Shown here: piece by piece, positions 21,789 to 32,462 of the stretch | Position numbering within the stretch: the stretch's first letter is position 1 | How the letters are laid out: the number at the start of each line of letters is the position of its first letter | Source: Antilocapra americana | Taxonomy: Eukaryota; Chordata; Mammalia; Artiodactyla; Antilocapridae | Direction of reading: 5' to 3' | DNA length: 64,000 nt | Assembly: GCA_007570785.1 (NCBI GenBank) | Contig: ML660774.1 | Location: 7,207,969-7,271,968 of the forward strand | Translations under genes and position numbers: made by a program | The notes under the pieces: generated by a model | What the model saw: the letters and a program-made list of their open reading frames with translations, nothing else | Told to the model about the DNA's origin: nothing | The model's database searches: none

Positions 21789-21893
21789 CTGTGCTTAGTT
21801 GCTCAGTCAGTCGGACTCTTTGCTACCCCACAGACTGTAGCCTGCCAGGCTCCTCTGTCCATGGGATTTTTCAGGCAAGAATACTGGAGTGGG
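21789..21893 (-). mobile_element. Bov-A SINE, antisense, 5'-truncated
   Basis: Only the Bov-A unit is present: 'GCTTAGTTGCTCAGTCAGTC', 'CAGACTGTAGCCTGCCAGGC', 'CAAGAATACTGGAGTGGG'. A long target duplication, TAAGATAATTCTGCTGTG at 21771-21788 and TAAGATGATTCTAATGTG at 21894-21911, shows that it inserted already truncated. Confidence 0.92.
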
Positions 21894-22014
21894 TAAGATG
21901 ATTCTAATGTGGTCCACTCTACCTTTAAAGTTCTAGGACTTGGTTACTCTAAAGGTACATTGGTGTGTGCATATAAAAAGCCTTCAGTTTTAGGAAAAGG
22001 TATTTAACCTACTT

Positions 22015-22330
22015 ATGGATTTATTCAACAGATATTTATTGAATGTTTTCTGTGTGTCAGGCACTGCTCAAGGTAGATTTCAGGGAAATAGCAGTGAATA
22101 AGAAAAGTCTTGTTTGCCGTATGAGAGCTTATATTCTAACAGGGAGGGGGCCAACAATAAAGAAACAGCTATAGCAATGTAAGGTGGCAATATGGACTAT
22201 TAAAATTAAAACAATAGAAAACTAAAAATTGGGGATTGAGAATGACAGAAGGAGAGAGGTGCTCTCTACAAAGGCTGGGAGGGAAGGCCTCTAGAGGAAG
22301 TGAAAGCGAGTTACAGCAGAGAGCCAAATG
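22015..22330 (-). mobile_element. L2 LINE 3'-end relic, antisense
   Basis: 'ATTTATTGAATGTTTTCTGT', 'GTGTCAGGCACTGCTCAAGG', 'GAGAGCTTATATTCTAACAG' and 'GGGAAGGCCTCTAGAGGAAG' match the L2 3' end read antisense. Confidence 0.6.
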
Positions 22331-22374
22331 CACAGAGTCGGACACTACTGAAGCGACTTAGCACGCAGCACGCA
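22331..22374 (+). mobile_element. Orphan Bov-A tail fragment
   Basis: 'CACAGAGTCGGACACTACTG' followed by 'AAGCGACTTAGCACGCAGCA' is the last ~45 bp of a Bov-A element, without body or head. Confidence 0.8.
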
Positions 22375-22597
22375 CATCACAGGAGAAGGTGAAATTCGGG
22401 ATCTGGGGGAGGTAGGCCATGGAGATGGAGAGGCTTAGTCTAATTGCAGAGATGAGCACAGAAGCTTCCTGTTCTCCTGTTGTGGAAGGGAATAGCCAAA
22501 TTCCTGTTAAAGATTTCCTGCTCAGCATGTCCCTCTTCCCTTAAGCTAATTTTCTCTGCAATTCTGCAGCAGTACAGACTTAATGAATAACCCATGA
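22375..22597. other. Short stretch, nothing recognised
   Basis: Possibly a continuation of the L2 relic to the left (GGGATCTGGGGGAGGTAGGC); no gene. Confidence 0.3.
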
Positions 22598-22609
22598 TTT
22601 AGTTCCATA

Positions 22610-22828
22610 GGGCTTCCCTAGTGGCTCAGAAGGTATAAAGAATCAGCCTGCAATGCAGGAGATCTGAGTTCAATCCCTGGGTCAGAAAGATCCCCTGGAG
22701 AAGGGAATGGCTACCCACTCCAGTGTTCTTGCCTGGATAACCCCATGGACATAGGAGCCCAGTGGGCTACAGTCCATGGGGTTGCAAAGAGTCAGGCACG
22801 ACTCTGACTGAGCGACTATCACTTTCAC
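22610..22828 (+). mobile_element. Bov-tA SINE, full length
   Basis: Head GGGCTTCCCTAGTGGCTCAG, body 'CCACTCCAGTGTTCTTGCCT', tail 'CTGAGCGACTATCACTTTCA'. Target duplication TTTAGTTCCATA at 22598-22609 and TTAAGTTCCACA at 22829-22840. Confidence 0.95.
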
Positions 22829-22840
22829 TTAAGTTCCACA

Positions 22841-23248
22841 AGTGTTTGATTTCTCCTTCATCTATCTGTGATCCAGCAATGGAAGGCTGTTTGTATGTTT
22901 TGTATGTTCTAAGTGGGAAGGGAGGGTTCTACTTTGCTTGTTTCTGAGCAGGGGAGCGTGGATGGTGAGGTGAGCCCAACACCCCTGGGATGGAGAGTGA
23001 TGCTGTAGGGCTGTTGTACCACCACTGGGAGAAGGCTGGGGGGAAATGGGAAACAGGTGGGCAAAGCCTCCGCCTGCCTGTCTCTGGATCCCACATCTGT
23101 GGAGAGCTTTATAAATAGAGTCAATTTCCGTCTGCACTAGCCTAACTGAAGGCAAGTACATATTTAGATGACCGCCCCGCCTGTTTCCATCCACCAGTTT
23201 GTCTGCTAGATTGAAGCACGTTTGTTGAATACATATTAAATTGTTCCT
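22841..23248. other. Stretch without recognised gene
   Basis: A minus-strand frame of 136 codons crosses this interval into the flanking repeat and has no known domain. Confidence 0.35.
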
Positions 23249-23475
23249 GTGTGTGTGCTCAGTCTTGTCCAACTTTTCATGACCCCATGGCCTATAGCCC
23301 TTTCAGGCGCCTCTGTCCATGGTATTTCTCCCCCCACCCCACTCCCACAAGAATACTGGAATGGGTTGCCATTTTCTCCTTCAGGGGATATTCCTGATCC
23401 AGGGATCGATTTCTTGTCTCCTGTATCTCTTGCATCGGCAGGCGGATTCTTTACTAGTGAGCCACCTAGGAAGCC
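23249..23475 (-). mobile_element. Bov-tA SINE, antisense
   Basis: 'GTGTGCTCAGTCTTGTCCAA', 'GTCCATGGTATTTCTCCCCC' (a C-rich expansion at about 23329-23346 is unusual for the family), 'AGAATACTGGAATGGGTTGC', head complement 'GTGAGCCACCTAGGAAGCC'. Confidence 0.92.
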
Positions 23476-23589
23476 CTTTAACATGTTCTTACAGTCAAGT
23501 TTATTGGGCGACCGTTCCCTTGTCTTTCTCAGAAGGATAGCGATGGTTCGCAGAGTTTCTGGGAACAGTGGTGGCAACACACGGACCAA

Positions 23590-24095
23590 GTAGGAACCAC
23601 AGTACCAGTGAGACATCAAGGTGGCTTGTACCAAAGTGGTAGCAGTGGTGGAGAAAGCGGATGTTTCTGAACTATGTTTTGCAGTAGAACCAATAAAGAC
23701 TTGTTTCTTGATTGGATAGGGTTGGGCTGTCATTAGTGGGGGAAATAAGAGTACTTAAACTGATGAGGTTTTCACCCTAAAATAACTGGGGGGTTGTGGT
23801 TCCATTTATTGAGATTAGGCAGAAATGAGTTTGACAGAAAAAATAAATAAAGAATTATCCTTTGGGGACTTCCCTGGCGGTCCAGTGGTTAGGGTTCCAC
23901 ACTTCCAATGCAGGGGCAAGGGTTCAATCCCTGGTCTGGGAACAAAGATCCTCCAATGCTGAACGGTGCAGCCAAAAGTTATAAAGAAGAAGAAGAAGAA
24001 TTCCACTTTGGAGATGTTAAGTTTAAGAGGTCTATTACCTTTTTTATGGCAGTCAGATGGACACTTCAGGGGAGTTTAGGACAGGAGAGTCAAAG
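23590..24095 (+). mobile_element. Old L2-like block, split by CHR-2
   Basis: 'CAAGGTGGCTTGTACCAAAG', 'GGTAGCAGTGGTGGAGAAAG', 'CCATTTATTGAGATTAGGCA' and 'GGAGATGTTAAGTTTAAGAG' follow the order of a long old mammalian repeat also seen at 56.4-57.15 kb. Family name uncertain; relative order shared with the L2-like copies in this window. Confidence 0.4.
23866..23996 (+). mobile_element. CHR-2-type SINE
   Basis: Head 'GGACTTCCCTGGCGGTCCAG', 'GTGGTTAGGGTTCCACACTT', 'GGGTTCAATCCCTGGTCTGG', 'GGTGCAGCCAAAAG', tail (AAG)n at about 23984-23999. Duplication AGAATTATCCTTTGG near 23851-23865 and AGAATTCCACTTTGG near 23997-24011. Confidence 0.9.
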
Positions 24096-24469
24096 CTGAA
24101 GAATAAAATTTGCAAATATCCAATTTCCTTCTCAGGTGTTAGGTTAAGGTAAGGAGGGGGAGGAAATGCTTCTTGGCTTCAGCAAAATGAGTAACTAGTG
24201 TCTATTTGTTAATTTATATTTTCATTTGTTCCTTGAATATTTGAGTCTTTTTTGATGCTAGATAGTGTGTTGAAGTCTGTGGTTACAATGGTAATTAAAT
24301 GAGTAAAAATAGATACAATCACTGCCTTCACTGAATGTGACATGTAGAACAGCACTGTGCAACATAATCTGAGTTTCTTACATAAGCTTAAATTTTCTAG
24401 TAGCCACATTAAAAATGTAAATAGAAGAAATTAATTTTAATAATATATGTTATTTAATCCAATATGTCC
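24096..24469. other. AT-rich stretch, nothing recognised
   Basis: No coding frame of note and no repeat family recognised. Confidence 0.35.
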
Positions 24470-24595
24470 CCAAGGAAATGGCAACCCACTCCAGTGTTCT
24501 TGCTTGGAAAATCCCGTGGACAGACTGTAGCATGGCAAGCTATAGTCCATGGGGTTGCAAAAAGTTGGACATGACTGAGCGGCTGAGCATGCATT
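24470..24595 (+). mobile_element. Bov-A SINE fragment
   Basis: 'CAAGGAAATGGCAACCCACT', 'GTTGCAAAAAGTTGGACATG' and 'ACTGAGCGGCTGAGCATGCA'. No tRNA-like head. Confidence 0.9.
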
Positions 24596-24752
24596 GTCAT
24601 TTCAACACGTAATCAATATCAGAATTATTAATGAGATATTTTACTTTCACTAGGTGTTCAAAATCCACTGTGTATTTTACACATTCAGCTCATCTCAGTT
24701 CAGACTAATCACATTTCAAGCACTCAGTAGTCACATGTGACTGTCAGACAGC

Positions 24753-24770
24753 TCTAGATCTAGATCTAGA
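24753..24770. repeat. (CTAGAT)n palindrome
   Basis: TCTAGATCTAGATCTAGA is three units of a hexamer that is also an 18-bp perfect palindrome. Confidence 0.9.
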
Positions 24771-24935
24771 GGGTATTGTACACCTTTGCCCATTGATATG
24801 CAAACCCCATCCTTCTGCCTACTGATCATTTCAGGACATTGGGACCATCTGGAGCTCAGGGTGCTGTAAAATAGAAAAAAAAAAAGTGGAACCTCTGAGG
24901 ATCGTGGCCCCTGAGCAACGCCATCAGTTCATGCT

Positions 24936-25139
24936 ACCTAAAGTAAGGAATTTGCCTGCAATGCAGGAGACTTGCTGGAGGCACAGATTCGATCCCTGGG
25001 TGGGGAAGATCCCCTAGAGAAGGAAACGGCAATCCACTCCAGTATTATTGCCTGGAAAATCCAGGGACAGAGGAACCTGGTGGGCCACAGTCCACAGGGT
25101 CACTAAAGAGTTGGACATGACTTAGCAACTAAACAACAA
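24936..25139 (+). mobile_element. Bov-tA SINE, head slightly truncated
   Basis: 'AGGAATTTGCCTGCAATGCA', 'GATTCGATCCCTGGGTGGGG', 'CCACTCCAGTATTATTGCCT', tail 'GACATGACTTAGCAACTAAA' and 'CAACAAA'. Confidence 0.9.
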
Positions 25140-25273
25140 AGGGCCGGCAGTGGCAGCCTGATAACGCTGGTGCTATCGTTCCACATACTGGTATCCAGCT
25201 ATTCCCAGCCACACCTAGATTAATTAGTAACCCACTAGAAGATGATTGCCGTGTGCTTTTAAAATGGCAGCAT

Positions 25274-25695
25274 GTGAAGTAAATCAGAAAAAGAAAAACA
25301 AATATCATGTATTAACAGGTATATATGGAATCTAGAAAAATGGTACTCATGGACCTATTTGCAGGTCAGGAATGGAGACACACACATAGAGAGCAAACTT
25401 GTGGACACAGTGGGGGAGGGAGGAGGTGGGATGAATTGAGAGAGTTGCATTGAAACATATACATTATCATATGTAAAATAGATAGCTAATGGGAAGTTGT
25501 TGTATAACACAGGGAGGTCGACGGGGTACTCTGTGACAGCCTAGAGGGTGGATGGGCTGGCAGGGAAGGTTCAAGAGGGAGGGGACATATGTAAACTTAT
25601 CGCTGATTCACACTGTTGTATAGCAAAAGCCAACACAACATTATAAAGCAATTACCCTCCAAAACTAAATTTTTAAAAATGTAAAAAAAAAATGG
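25274..25695 (+). mobile_element. Ruminant L1 3' end
   Basis: 'GTAAATCAGAAAAAGAAAAA', 'GGAGGTGGGATGAATTGAGA', 'CATATACATTATCATATGTA', 'GGTTCAAGAGGGAGGGGACA', 'GATTCACACTGTTGTATAGC' and 'AAGCAATTACCCTCCAAAAC' then an A-rich tail match the 3' UTR of bovine L1. 5'-truncated; no coding part. Confidence 0.8.
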
Positions 25696-26934
25696 CAACA
25701 TTGACATTATGGTAAATATGTTTACTGGCAAGGTAAAAAAAAAGTTGGTTTTCAGTAAATCAAGCTATCTCAACCCTAGAGTCTCGGTGGACCCTCTCTC
25801 CCTTGTCATGTGTCCCTGACACGCGGTGGTGACTCCACTAGGTCGTATTTCTTCTCTGAACCCCAGCAGGTGGCCGTGGCAGGGCTCAGTGTGTTCAGCA
25901 GGTGAATGAGGGAAGCTTGTTCTATGACTCAGGCGATGAAAGCACATGGGATTACGTTTTCGAAATCGGTTCTTTCTTCAAATGACAGACACAGGCAAAG
26001 ACTAAGGCCTTCTCTGACATCTTCATCTCAGGAGGCATCCACCCAGGTATTTCTTTAATAAGTATGCCTCAGAGCTGGTTGCCTCTTTCCCATCACATGC
26101 AGTTCAAAGGTCAATAGAAACAGCTCTCCACTACCACAGCTTCTGAAACCCAAGAGAGGTGCTGAAGTTCAAACAGTGAGACAGGCTTCATGGGCAGCAC
26201 TTCTCCCGACCTGAGGCTGCCCTTGCAGACATGCCGGAGGCAGTGGTCATTTCCCTGCTTAACTTTGCCCCTGAACATTCCATGTCTCAGGACAGATTTA
26301 GCCCAGTGTGGGCAAGCATGTTGAAAATTACCCAGGCTTTTTTTTTTTTGTCTTTTTGGTTCATCTGCTGTTTCACTAGAATCTGAACACTAGTTCCGCA
26401 CCTTCCCCCCAACCCCCCACTGTCCTCCTGCCAGCTTCCTAAATCTGAAGATGTGGCTTGAAGGGGCATCAGCAACAAAGGAATGAGACAGGCTGTGATA
26501 AGCCCAGTCCTTCGAGAAGCGGCCGCCAAGGACTGATCGAGGAGCCGGAGAAAGTGGGCCTGCCATCAGTCTTGAGGAAAAGAGAAGGAAGATGGGATGA
26601 ATTCTTCCAATGAAGGAATGCTGGGCAAGGGCAAAGGGAGCCTGAGACAGAGCCATCAGCCAGCCAGAGGAGTTCCACGTCTCCCAAGAAGGACCTGTTC
26701 CTAGGGCACCTGCCACCCTCAGTAATTGGCGGCGAGCTGCCTATGGGGTGGTTGGCCTCAGCCAAGACAGAGATAGATTTCAGAGCAGTAGCTGGTACCC
26801 TGGATCAGCGATGCCCCTGGTCACTGGAGGTCTGGGAGATGTATCCCTGTGACCGCTTCCAGGCCCGGGTCCAGTTTCTCTCATGAACAAGCTGTGTGGG
26901 CCCTCCTTGGCTCATACATGGAGCAAGCACCACA
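25696..26934. other. Stretch without recognised gene
   Basis: About 1.2 kb without young SINEs. GC is moderately raised at 26.4-26.9 kb, where several ~80-110-codon minus-strand frames overlap; none resembles a known protein. A T-run lies at 26339-26350. Confidence 0.35.
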
Positions 26935-27150
26935 TGACACAGGGGGCTGTGCCCTGGAACTGGCGCTGAGGTCCCAGGTCAAGTTCCCGACCATCACTTA
27001 TTAGCTCTGTGTGATCTTAGAGGTGTCACTGGGCCTCTCTGAGCCTGGGATTCTTGATTTTAAACCAATACCTGTCTTTCAGGGTTGTGGTAAATGAAAT
27101 GAGTGCATGTGGGAGAGAGTGCTTTGTATGTTGATACAAATGCTGAATGT
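26935..27150 (+). mobile_element. MIR SINE
   Basis: 'TTAGCTCTGTGTGATCTTAG', 'GTGTCACTGGGCCTCTCTGA', 'CAGGGTTGTGGTAAATGAAA' and 'GAGTGCTTTGTATGTTGATA' follow MIR order, close to full length. Confidence 0.65.
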
Positions 27151-28269
27151 CCAGGTTATAATAAAATCAACAACGTGCAATCACTAAAGACTAATGACAG
27201 GAAGCCTGGAATTTTACTCTAAGGAAAGTCTGTGGCAATGAGAGACACTTGCCCATCTTTGTGGTTACATTTGTGGAGCATAGCTCGCTAGCCCAGTATG
27301 CAGGCTCCAGAGTCTTCATCACTTAATGGATGCCAATCTCTAGACTACGTTTAAGGCAGATATTTATGAACATTTTAAAATGCACAAAGATCAGGGAAGA
27401 TGATGAGTGTTCTCCAAAAGGCCTAACATTTTACAGAAGGTGGCTCCTCTGCAGCTCCTGAGTAATTCACAGTGGAGGCTAATTCGCCGTGAGTCACTGG
27501 TAGCTGCCTACTGCTTCCTTGCTTTCTTTCCTCTCTGCTATCTAAGATGAGGAAGACGCTGGGGACAAAAATGCTCTTTGAGTGAAGGGTCATCTGGCAT
27601 TTTTATCCTCGGGCAATATAGATATTTGAAAGGCTGGGGCGCTACCTCTTAGAGCCCCCAGGGTGAGAGCACAGGCATAAGCGGTGGCTCAGAGGCCTCC
27701 TCTGGAGACTCAGACTCCAGGGCAGGCATGTTCACTGTGTGAAGGATTCTAGAAGATGGGGAGAGTGAAACTGGAAGAAAAAGCTCAGAGTATTCTGTGG
27801 GTGTATCTCCAAATAGTTGAAGGATTCAGAACTGCATAGATTTTACTCTGAGAAAAAAGGCAGTGAAGTAGATAATGATTTTGGAATCCAGGCTTCTAAT
27901 GTTAGCTCTGTAAATGAAATTAGACATCGGACTGGTAGCAATCAGGTAGCCAAAGGTGGAGACTGAACTGCACCAAGTGATTCACATCATTAGTAATTTA
28001 TTCATTTATGAAGGAATGGGTGACCCCACCCAACGACACCTCCAGACAGAAGACTCCCCAACCAGGCTACTTGCTTCTCTGCTAATCTCCATGAAGGGTT
28101 TTGCCACCACCCAAAGATCAAAGGCAGTGATTTCTCCTCCAAACACAGCCCTGAAGTTATGGCTTTCCCAATGTCTCTCTCCTGGACATGCTACCTCTTC
28201 TAGTCCGTAGCAACCAACAGCCACGGCCAGCTCAAAGGGCACAGAAATAAACCAGACACCAATGGAGGG
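27151..28269. other. Stretch without recognised gene or repeat
   Basis: About 1.1 kb, single-copy-looking, with no ruminant repeat. The frames 27956-28210 (plus) and 28006-28320 (minus) overlap each other and are unfamiliar. Confidence 0.35.
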
Positions 28270-28490
28270 GGTCTGACTAAACCAGGGTTTCTGCCAGTGT
28301 GGTCCAAGGACCACCAGCATCAGAGTGACCTGCAGAGCTCACTAAGGAGGAGATTCCATCATCCCCGCCCAGACCTACTTATTCAGAACGTCTGGGAGTG
28401 GAATGCAGAATCTGCATTCTTTCCCCACCAACACACACTAGTTTTCCTTAAGCCATTCTTTTGCACACCAGAGTGTGAGATCCCATTAGA
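28270..28490 (+). mobile_element. MER5A-type DNA transposon relic
   Basis: 'CAGTGTGGTCCAAGGACCAC', 'CAGCATCAGAGTGACCTGCA', 'TTATTCAGAACGTCTGGGAG' and 'GCAGAATCTGCATTCTTTCC' match MER5A (hAT-Charlie non-autonomous) order. Confidence 0.6.
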
Positions 28491-28682
28491 TGATCACTAA
28501 GCTCTCAGATCAGAAGTCCTATGGCTTCATGATCTTGATTTGAGAGAATTTATCTTATTTTTCAGTTATTTAAAATTTTAAAGTTTTAAGTGCTTTTCCC
28601 CAAGATATACTCTCTGGACTTTCTCTTGTATAAGTCAGGGATCTATATTTTAAGTCTCAACAAAACATTCAAAAAGTTATAT

Positions 28683-28710
28683 ATATACTATATATATATA
28701 TATAGTATAT
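28683..28710. repeat. AT-rich perfect palindrome (28 bp)
   Basis: An ATATAC/GTATAT-bounded (TA)n block that is its own reverse complement over 28 bases. It can extrude as a cruciform. Confidence 0.9.
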
Positions 28711-29224
28711 TGTAGGCAAGATCCTGTGTTTTGCATGGGGCATGGAAACACTGGACAAAAATATATGCAGCACTCTGCCCTGAAGGTGTGTACAGGCTAC
28801 TAGAGGAGCTAAGACTATGTGCAGTCAACTGCTGTAAGGTGGAGGGTCACCAGATCATAGGAGAAATAACACAAGAGGCCCTCTTCTGAGCGATTAGTAC
28901 TTGGCCTTGCCAGGAGTAAAATGTGCTGAATATTAATTGTAGCAATAAATATAAGTGGTAGAAACAAAGTTCTCCAAGGTTTGAAAGGAGAAAGATATCA
29001 CAACCAACTAAGGCAATGAGGGGAGCTTCACAGAACACATGGCAGCTGAGTGAACCTGTCAAGGAGAGGTAAGATTTCAATGGGAAGAAGACATTCCCAT
29101 GGAAGTAATGGTGTGAGAAAGGTATGGTCAGGGAACTGTGAGATGCAGTCATAGAATGGGGAGAAGTTCAGCCTGGAGTGAGTGGAGATGGGTTTCAGTG
29201 GACTTCATTGGAAAGATGGAGAGT
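28711..29224. other. Stretch without recognised gene or repeat
   Basis: A minus-strand frame (28847-29152, 101 codons) has no known domain. Weak L2-like phrases (GGTATGGTCAGGGAACTGTG) may be present. Confidence 0.3.
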
Positions 29225-29560
29225 TCCCTCACATCAAATCACTCTGAAACCTAAAGGCTTAAAACAACAACCATCATTTATTTTGCTCATAAATCTATAG
29301 CTTTTCTTTGTTCTACTCAATATCAGCTTAACTGGGGCTGGGGGTTCCATCTTCATGAGGATCCCCTCATGCAACTGGAGGGTTGGAGGTGGCTGTCTCT
29401 TCTTCATGCGGACCTCTCTATAGCTTGGGCTTCCTCACAGCTATTGTGTTGCAAGAGTAAATGTCCCCACAGAGCCAGAGGCAAGACATATGACCTTTTA
29501 TGACATAGTTTGAGGAGTCATGGTATCACTTCTGCTGTGAGCACAAGCACAAAATAAAAG
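29225..29560 (-). mobile_element. Ancient LTR/MER-class repeat, family uncertain
   Basis: 'AAGGCTTAAAACAACAACCA', 'TCATTTATTTTGCTCATAAA', 'CAGCTTAACTGGGGCTGGGG' and 'CGGACCTCTCTATAGCTTGG' match the general order of the same class of repeat as at 18.76 kb. Confidence 0.4.
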
Positions 29561-29734
29561 AAAGGAAACAGAGTGTTCATCTCTCCATGAGAGGAGCATC
29601 AGCGACTTTTTATAAGAAGGGAATACTAGAAGGGAGATGTTATAGCCAATTTTAGAAAATACATGTGAGAACAATCTCTAATGATGCATTAAATAGTAAT
29701 AAAAAGCACTTTAAAAAACACAGATGATTTTATT

Positions 29735-29895
29735 ATATATATCATGACAGCCTTTCAAATAGGCAAAGCTATGACTATTCTTGTTTTGCTGATGAGGAAG
29801 CAAAACTGAAAGAGCAGAAAGGTGGATTTGCCATGATTTAACAAAGTTTTAACTTCAGAGCCCCTCACTAGCACTGACACTGCCTCCCCAGGCCC
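29735..29895 (-). mobile_element. MIR fragment, antisense
   Basis: 'TTGCTGATGAGGAAGCAAAA', 'CTGAAAGAGCAGAAAGGTGG' and 'CTTCAGAGCCCCTCACTAGC' follow the antisense MIR core and head. Confidence 0.5.
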
Positions 29896-30507
29896 TTAAG
29901 GGTCCCAGAACTGTGTTCACAGGGTTTTTTAAAATTTTCAGAGAGAAGATAGCTTAACTGCAATTGGTTAAATCTACTGTACTTTTCCACTTCAACCTCC
30001 TCTCCATCATATTTATACTTGTCAGGTGTTAATAATCATCAATGTCAATGATTATGAGCATTTTGGAGATTCTGTTAAGGGGAAAGTGAATTATGAATAC
30101 ACTTAGTTTTGGTGGAGTGGAATTTTTAGATGTGGCTTTCAGTAACTTCAACATATAGTTATTACTGGGCTTCCCAAAGCAGGTAATGACTTCCAGGAAT
30201 ACTCCTAAGTCCAGGGCCAGAGGTCATACTGTGATATGACTATGTCCTATGGCATCTAGAATTAGAATGAAAACATATGTGTGATGGAGAAGAAAAAAAG
30301 TTTGAAACATATATAACTAGAAGCTGGCCTGTGGAGAATTCTTCCAATCAGAAAATAATTGTTGTACTTGACCAAAGGTAGAACGGAATGCAAGGAAAGC
30401 AGAAAAACACTGTGATACAAGTATTAAGAGAGAAACTCTCTGAGAGGAAGACTGGAACTCAGAGCTGCTGACAACCAGAAAGTTAATGATGCCTATAATG
30501 GTTTCTG
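29896..30507. other. Stretch without recognised feature
   Basis: AT-rich. A short SINE-head-like phrase (GGGCTTCCCAAAGCAGGTAA) occurs at 30168 without a body, too short to call. Confidence 0.35.
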
Positions 30508-30734
30508 GGGGCTTCCCAAGGGACTCAGTGGTAAAGAATCTGCCTGCCAATGTAGCAGATGCAGGTTCAATCCCTGGGTCAGGAAGATCCCCTAGAGTAG
30601 TAAAAGGCAATCCACTCCAGTATTCTTGCCTGGAAAATTCAATAGACATAGGAAAATTCCATGAACTGGCAGGCTAAAGTCCATGAGGTCACAAAGAGTT
30701 GGACACAACTGAGCAACTGAGCACATATACACAC
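30508..30734 (+). mobile_element. Bov-tA SINE
   Basis: Head GGGGCTTCCCAAGGGACTCA, 'GGTTCAATCCCTGGGTCAGG', body 'CCACTCCAGTATTCTTGCCT' with an internal partial duplication (GGAAAATTC twice near 30630-30658), tail 'GGACACAACTGAGCAACTGA'. Confidence 0.93.
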
Positions 30735-31989
30735 CGTGGGTTTGCAAGAACTTGAAGAAAAATGAGGTTATCTGGTTGTCACCATGAAAGATGAACTCAT
30801 AGAGAATAGGAATAGGGTCATAGTGATTATTAATTCATCAACAAAAAGCACCAGGAAAGTACCATTGGGGAAAGTACCCATCAGGGATCCAGGGTAGTGC
30901 AAAATGGTGCTAACTCAAGCTAGCTTATTGGGTAAAACCAACAACAGAAGGGAAATAAAACATTACTTCTATGATTCAGTTACTGTATCTTCATTATTCA
31001 TTGGCGCACACTTTTGTTACTTGAATGGGATGTAGGCAGCATGTTTGGGAAGAGGAAAAATGGGAAATCATTGTGGAAGTCTCACGCTTAACCATGACAG
31101 GAATTGGCGAAATCCAACCGCAGAGGCTTTGTGGAGGAAATAGGATTTTAAGAATCACTGCCAAAATGGACTAGGCAGGGAAGTTATTCCCAATGCATGC
31201 TCCAACTAACAGTTGGGTACAGCTCCTGATGCAATTACGGTGGAAAAGGTAAGGGAACTCTGAGTGTGCTTGAGAGGAGTGATCAGAATAACAATTGTTA
31301 TCATTTTTTAGATACCTGGGTCAAAGCAGAAGAAAACAAATCCGCTAAAATAATGTTCATTCCTGATGATGCCTTTGAAAGAGAAACGATCTTTGATATG
31401 TTTGTTAGTGGTCATAGGATCCAGGGCAGCATCAGAAATGGTGGGGTTGGGCTCCAGTGGATGAGGTTGATGAGCATGGTGGCCACAGCCAGATCTAAAG
31501 AAGACGAGAGTTAACATAGGTCAGACTAGCACAGTGGCAGTGGCGATGGGACAAGGCAGCATGCCCATGAAGAGACGAGCCGTGGCAAGAGATGAGCCTG
31601 TATATTTATGTCTAAAATCAATGGGCAGGTGCTCTTCCCACCTGGTTCCTGCCAGTCTGGGCTCCATGCTGTCACTGCACCAATACAGAATTCTTTTCCT
31701 AATCTCCTCAATCTTATCTCCCCACAGGATCCCTGGGCACAGTGGACACTTCTTTCCTTTTAGAAAATCCCTTCCCTGATGCATGACTTCCGTGACCTAC
31801 ATTCAACTCTCTGCTCCTTCCTTTCATCTTTCTTTTTTTGTTTGTTTGAGGGATCAGTGACAGCGCCGCCCTTTTGTCACTTTCAGCTCCTGTTTATTTT
31901 GGTGCCATTAGCCTCAAGTCAGGATGTCTCTGCAGGAATCTTTTTAGTCTCTTGTTCATTTTGTAGTGTTGGTTTAGTTAATGTTTCTG
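30735..31989. other. Stretch without recognised gene
   Basis: Frames at 31266-31514 (plus) and 31308-31517 (minus) overlap in antisense and resemble nothing known. L2-like phrases occur near 31700-31810 (CTTTTAGAAAATCCCTTCCC). No ruminant repeat for about 1.2 kb. Confidence 0.35.
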
Positions 31990-32197
31990 TTGTTGTTTAG
32001 TTGTTAAGTAGTGTCCAACTGTTTTGTGACCCCAAGGACTGTAGCCAGCCAGGCTTCTCTGTCCATGGGATTTACCAGCAAGTATACTGGAGTGGGTTGC
32101 CATTTCCTCCTCCAGGGGATCTTTCTGACACAGGGACTGAATGCTAGTCTCATGCACTGCAAGCAGATTCTTAACTGCTGAGCCATCAGGGAAGCCC
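31990..32197 (-). mobile_element. Bov-tA SINE, antisense
   Basis: 'TTGTTGTTTAGTTGTTAAGT', 'GACTGTAGCCAGCCAGGCTT', 'TATACTGGAGTGGGTTGCCA', head complement 'TGAGCCATCAGGGAAGCCC'. Confidence 0.93.
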
Positions 32198-32341
32198 TCC
32201 TTACGTCTTTCAGTGACTCCTTGCCCATAGCATGTCAATTGTGGGGACCCCCAGGTGTCAATCCTGGACCTCTGATCTGCTGTCTTTATACTGAACTCTT
32301 GTTCATTTTTACTTTTCAAATAAATGCACTTATTAAAATAA

Positions 32342-32462
32342 TCTCAGGGAGGGAGGAGGGAGGGGGAGGGAGGGGTTTCTGGAGGGGGAGCATATGTAAA
32401 CCCATGGTGATATCATGTCATTGTATGGCAAAAACAATAAAAGGGAGGAAAAAAATAAAATA
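32342..32462 (+). mobile_element. Ruminant L1 3'-end fragment
   Basis: The G-rich tract of the L1 3' UTR at 32347-32375 is followed by 'GGGGGAGCATATGTAAACCC', 'GTCATTGTATGGCAAAAACA' and an A-rich tail. Severely 5'-truncated. Confidence 0.7.
32347..32375 (+). repeat. G-run tract, quadruplex-prone
   Basis: Six blocks of at least three G separated by one or a few A within 29 bp, inside the L1 3' UTR fragment. The sequence satisfies the G3+N1-7 quadruplex pattern; folding is inferred. Confidence 0.8.

Noticed and set aside
30168..30187. Isolated SINE-head-like phrase GGGCTTCCCAAAGCAGGTAA
   Set aside because: No body or tail follows, and the match is too short to distinguish from chance.
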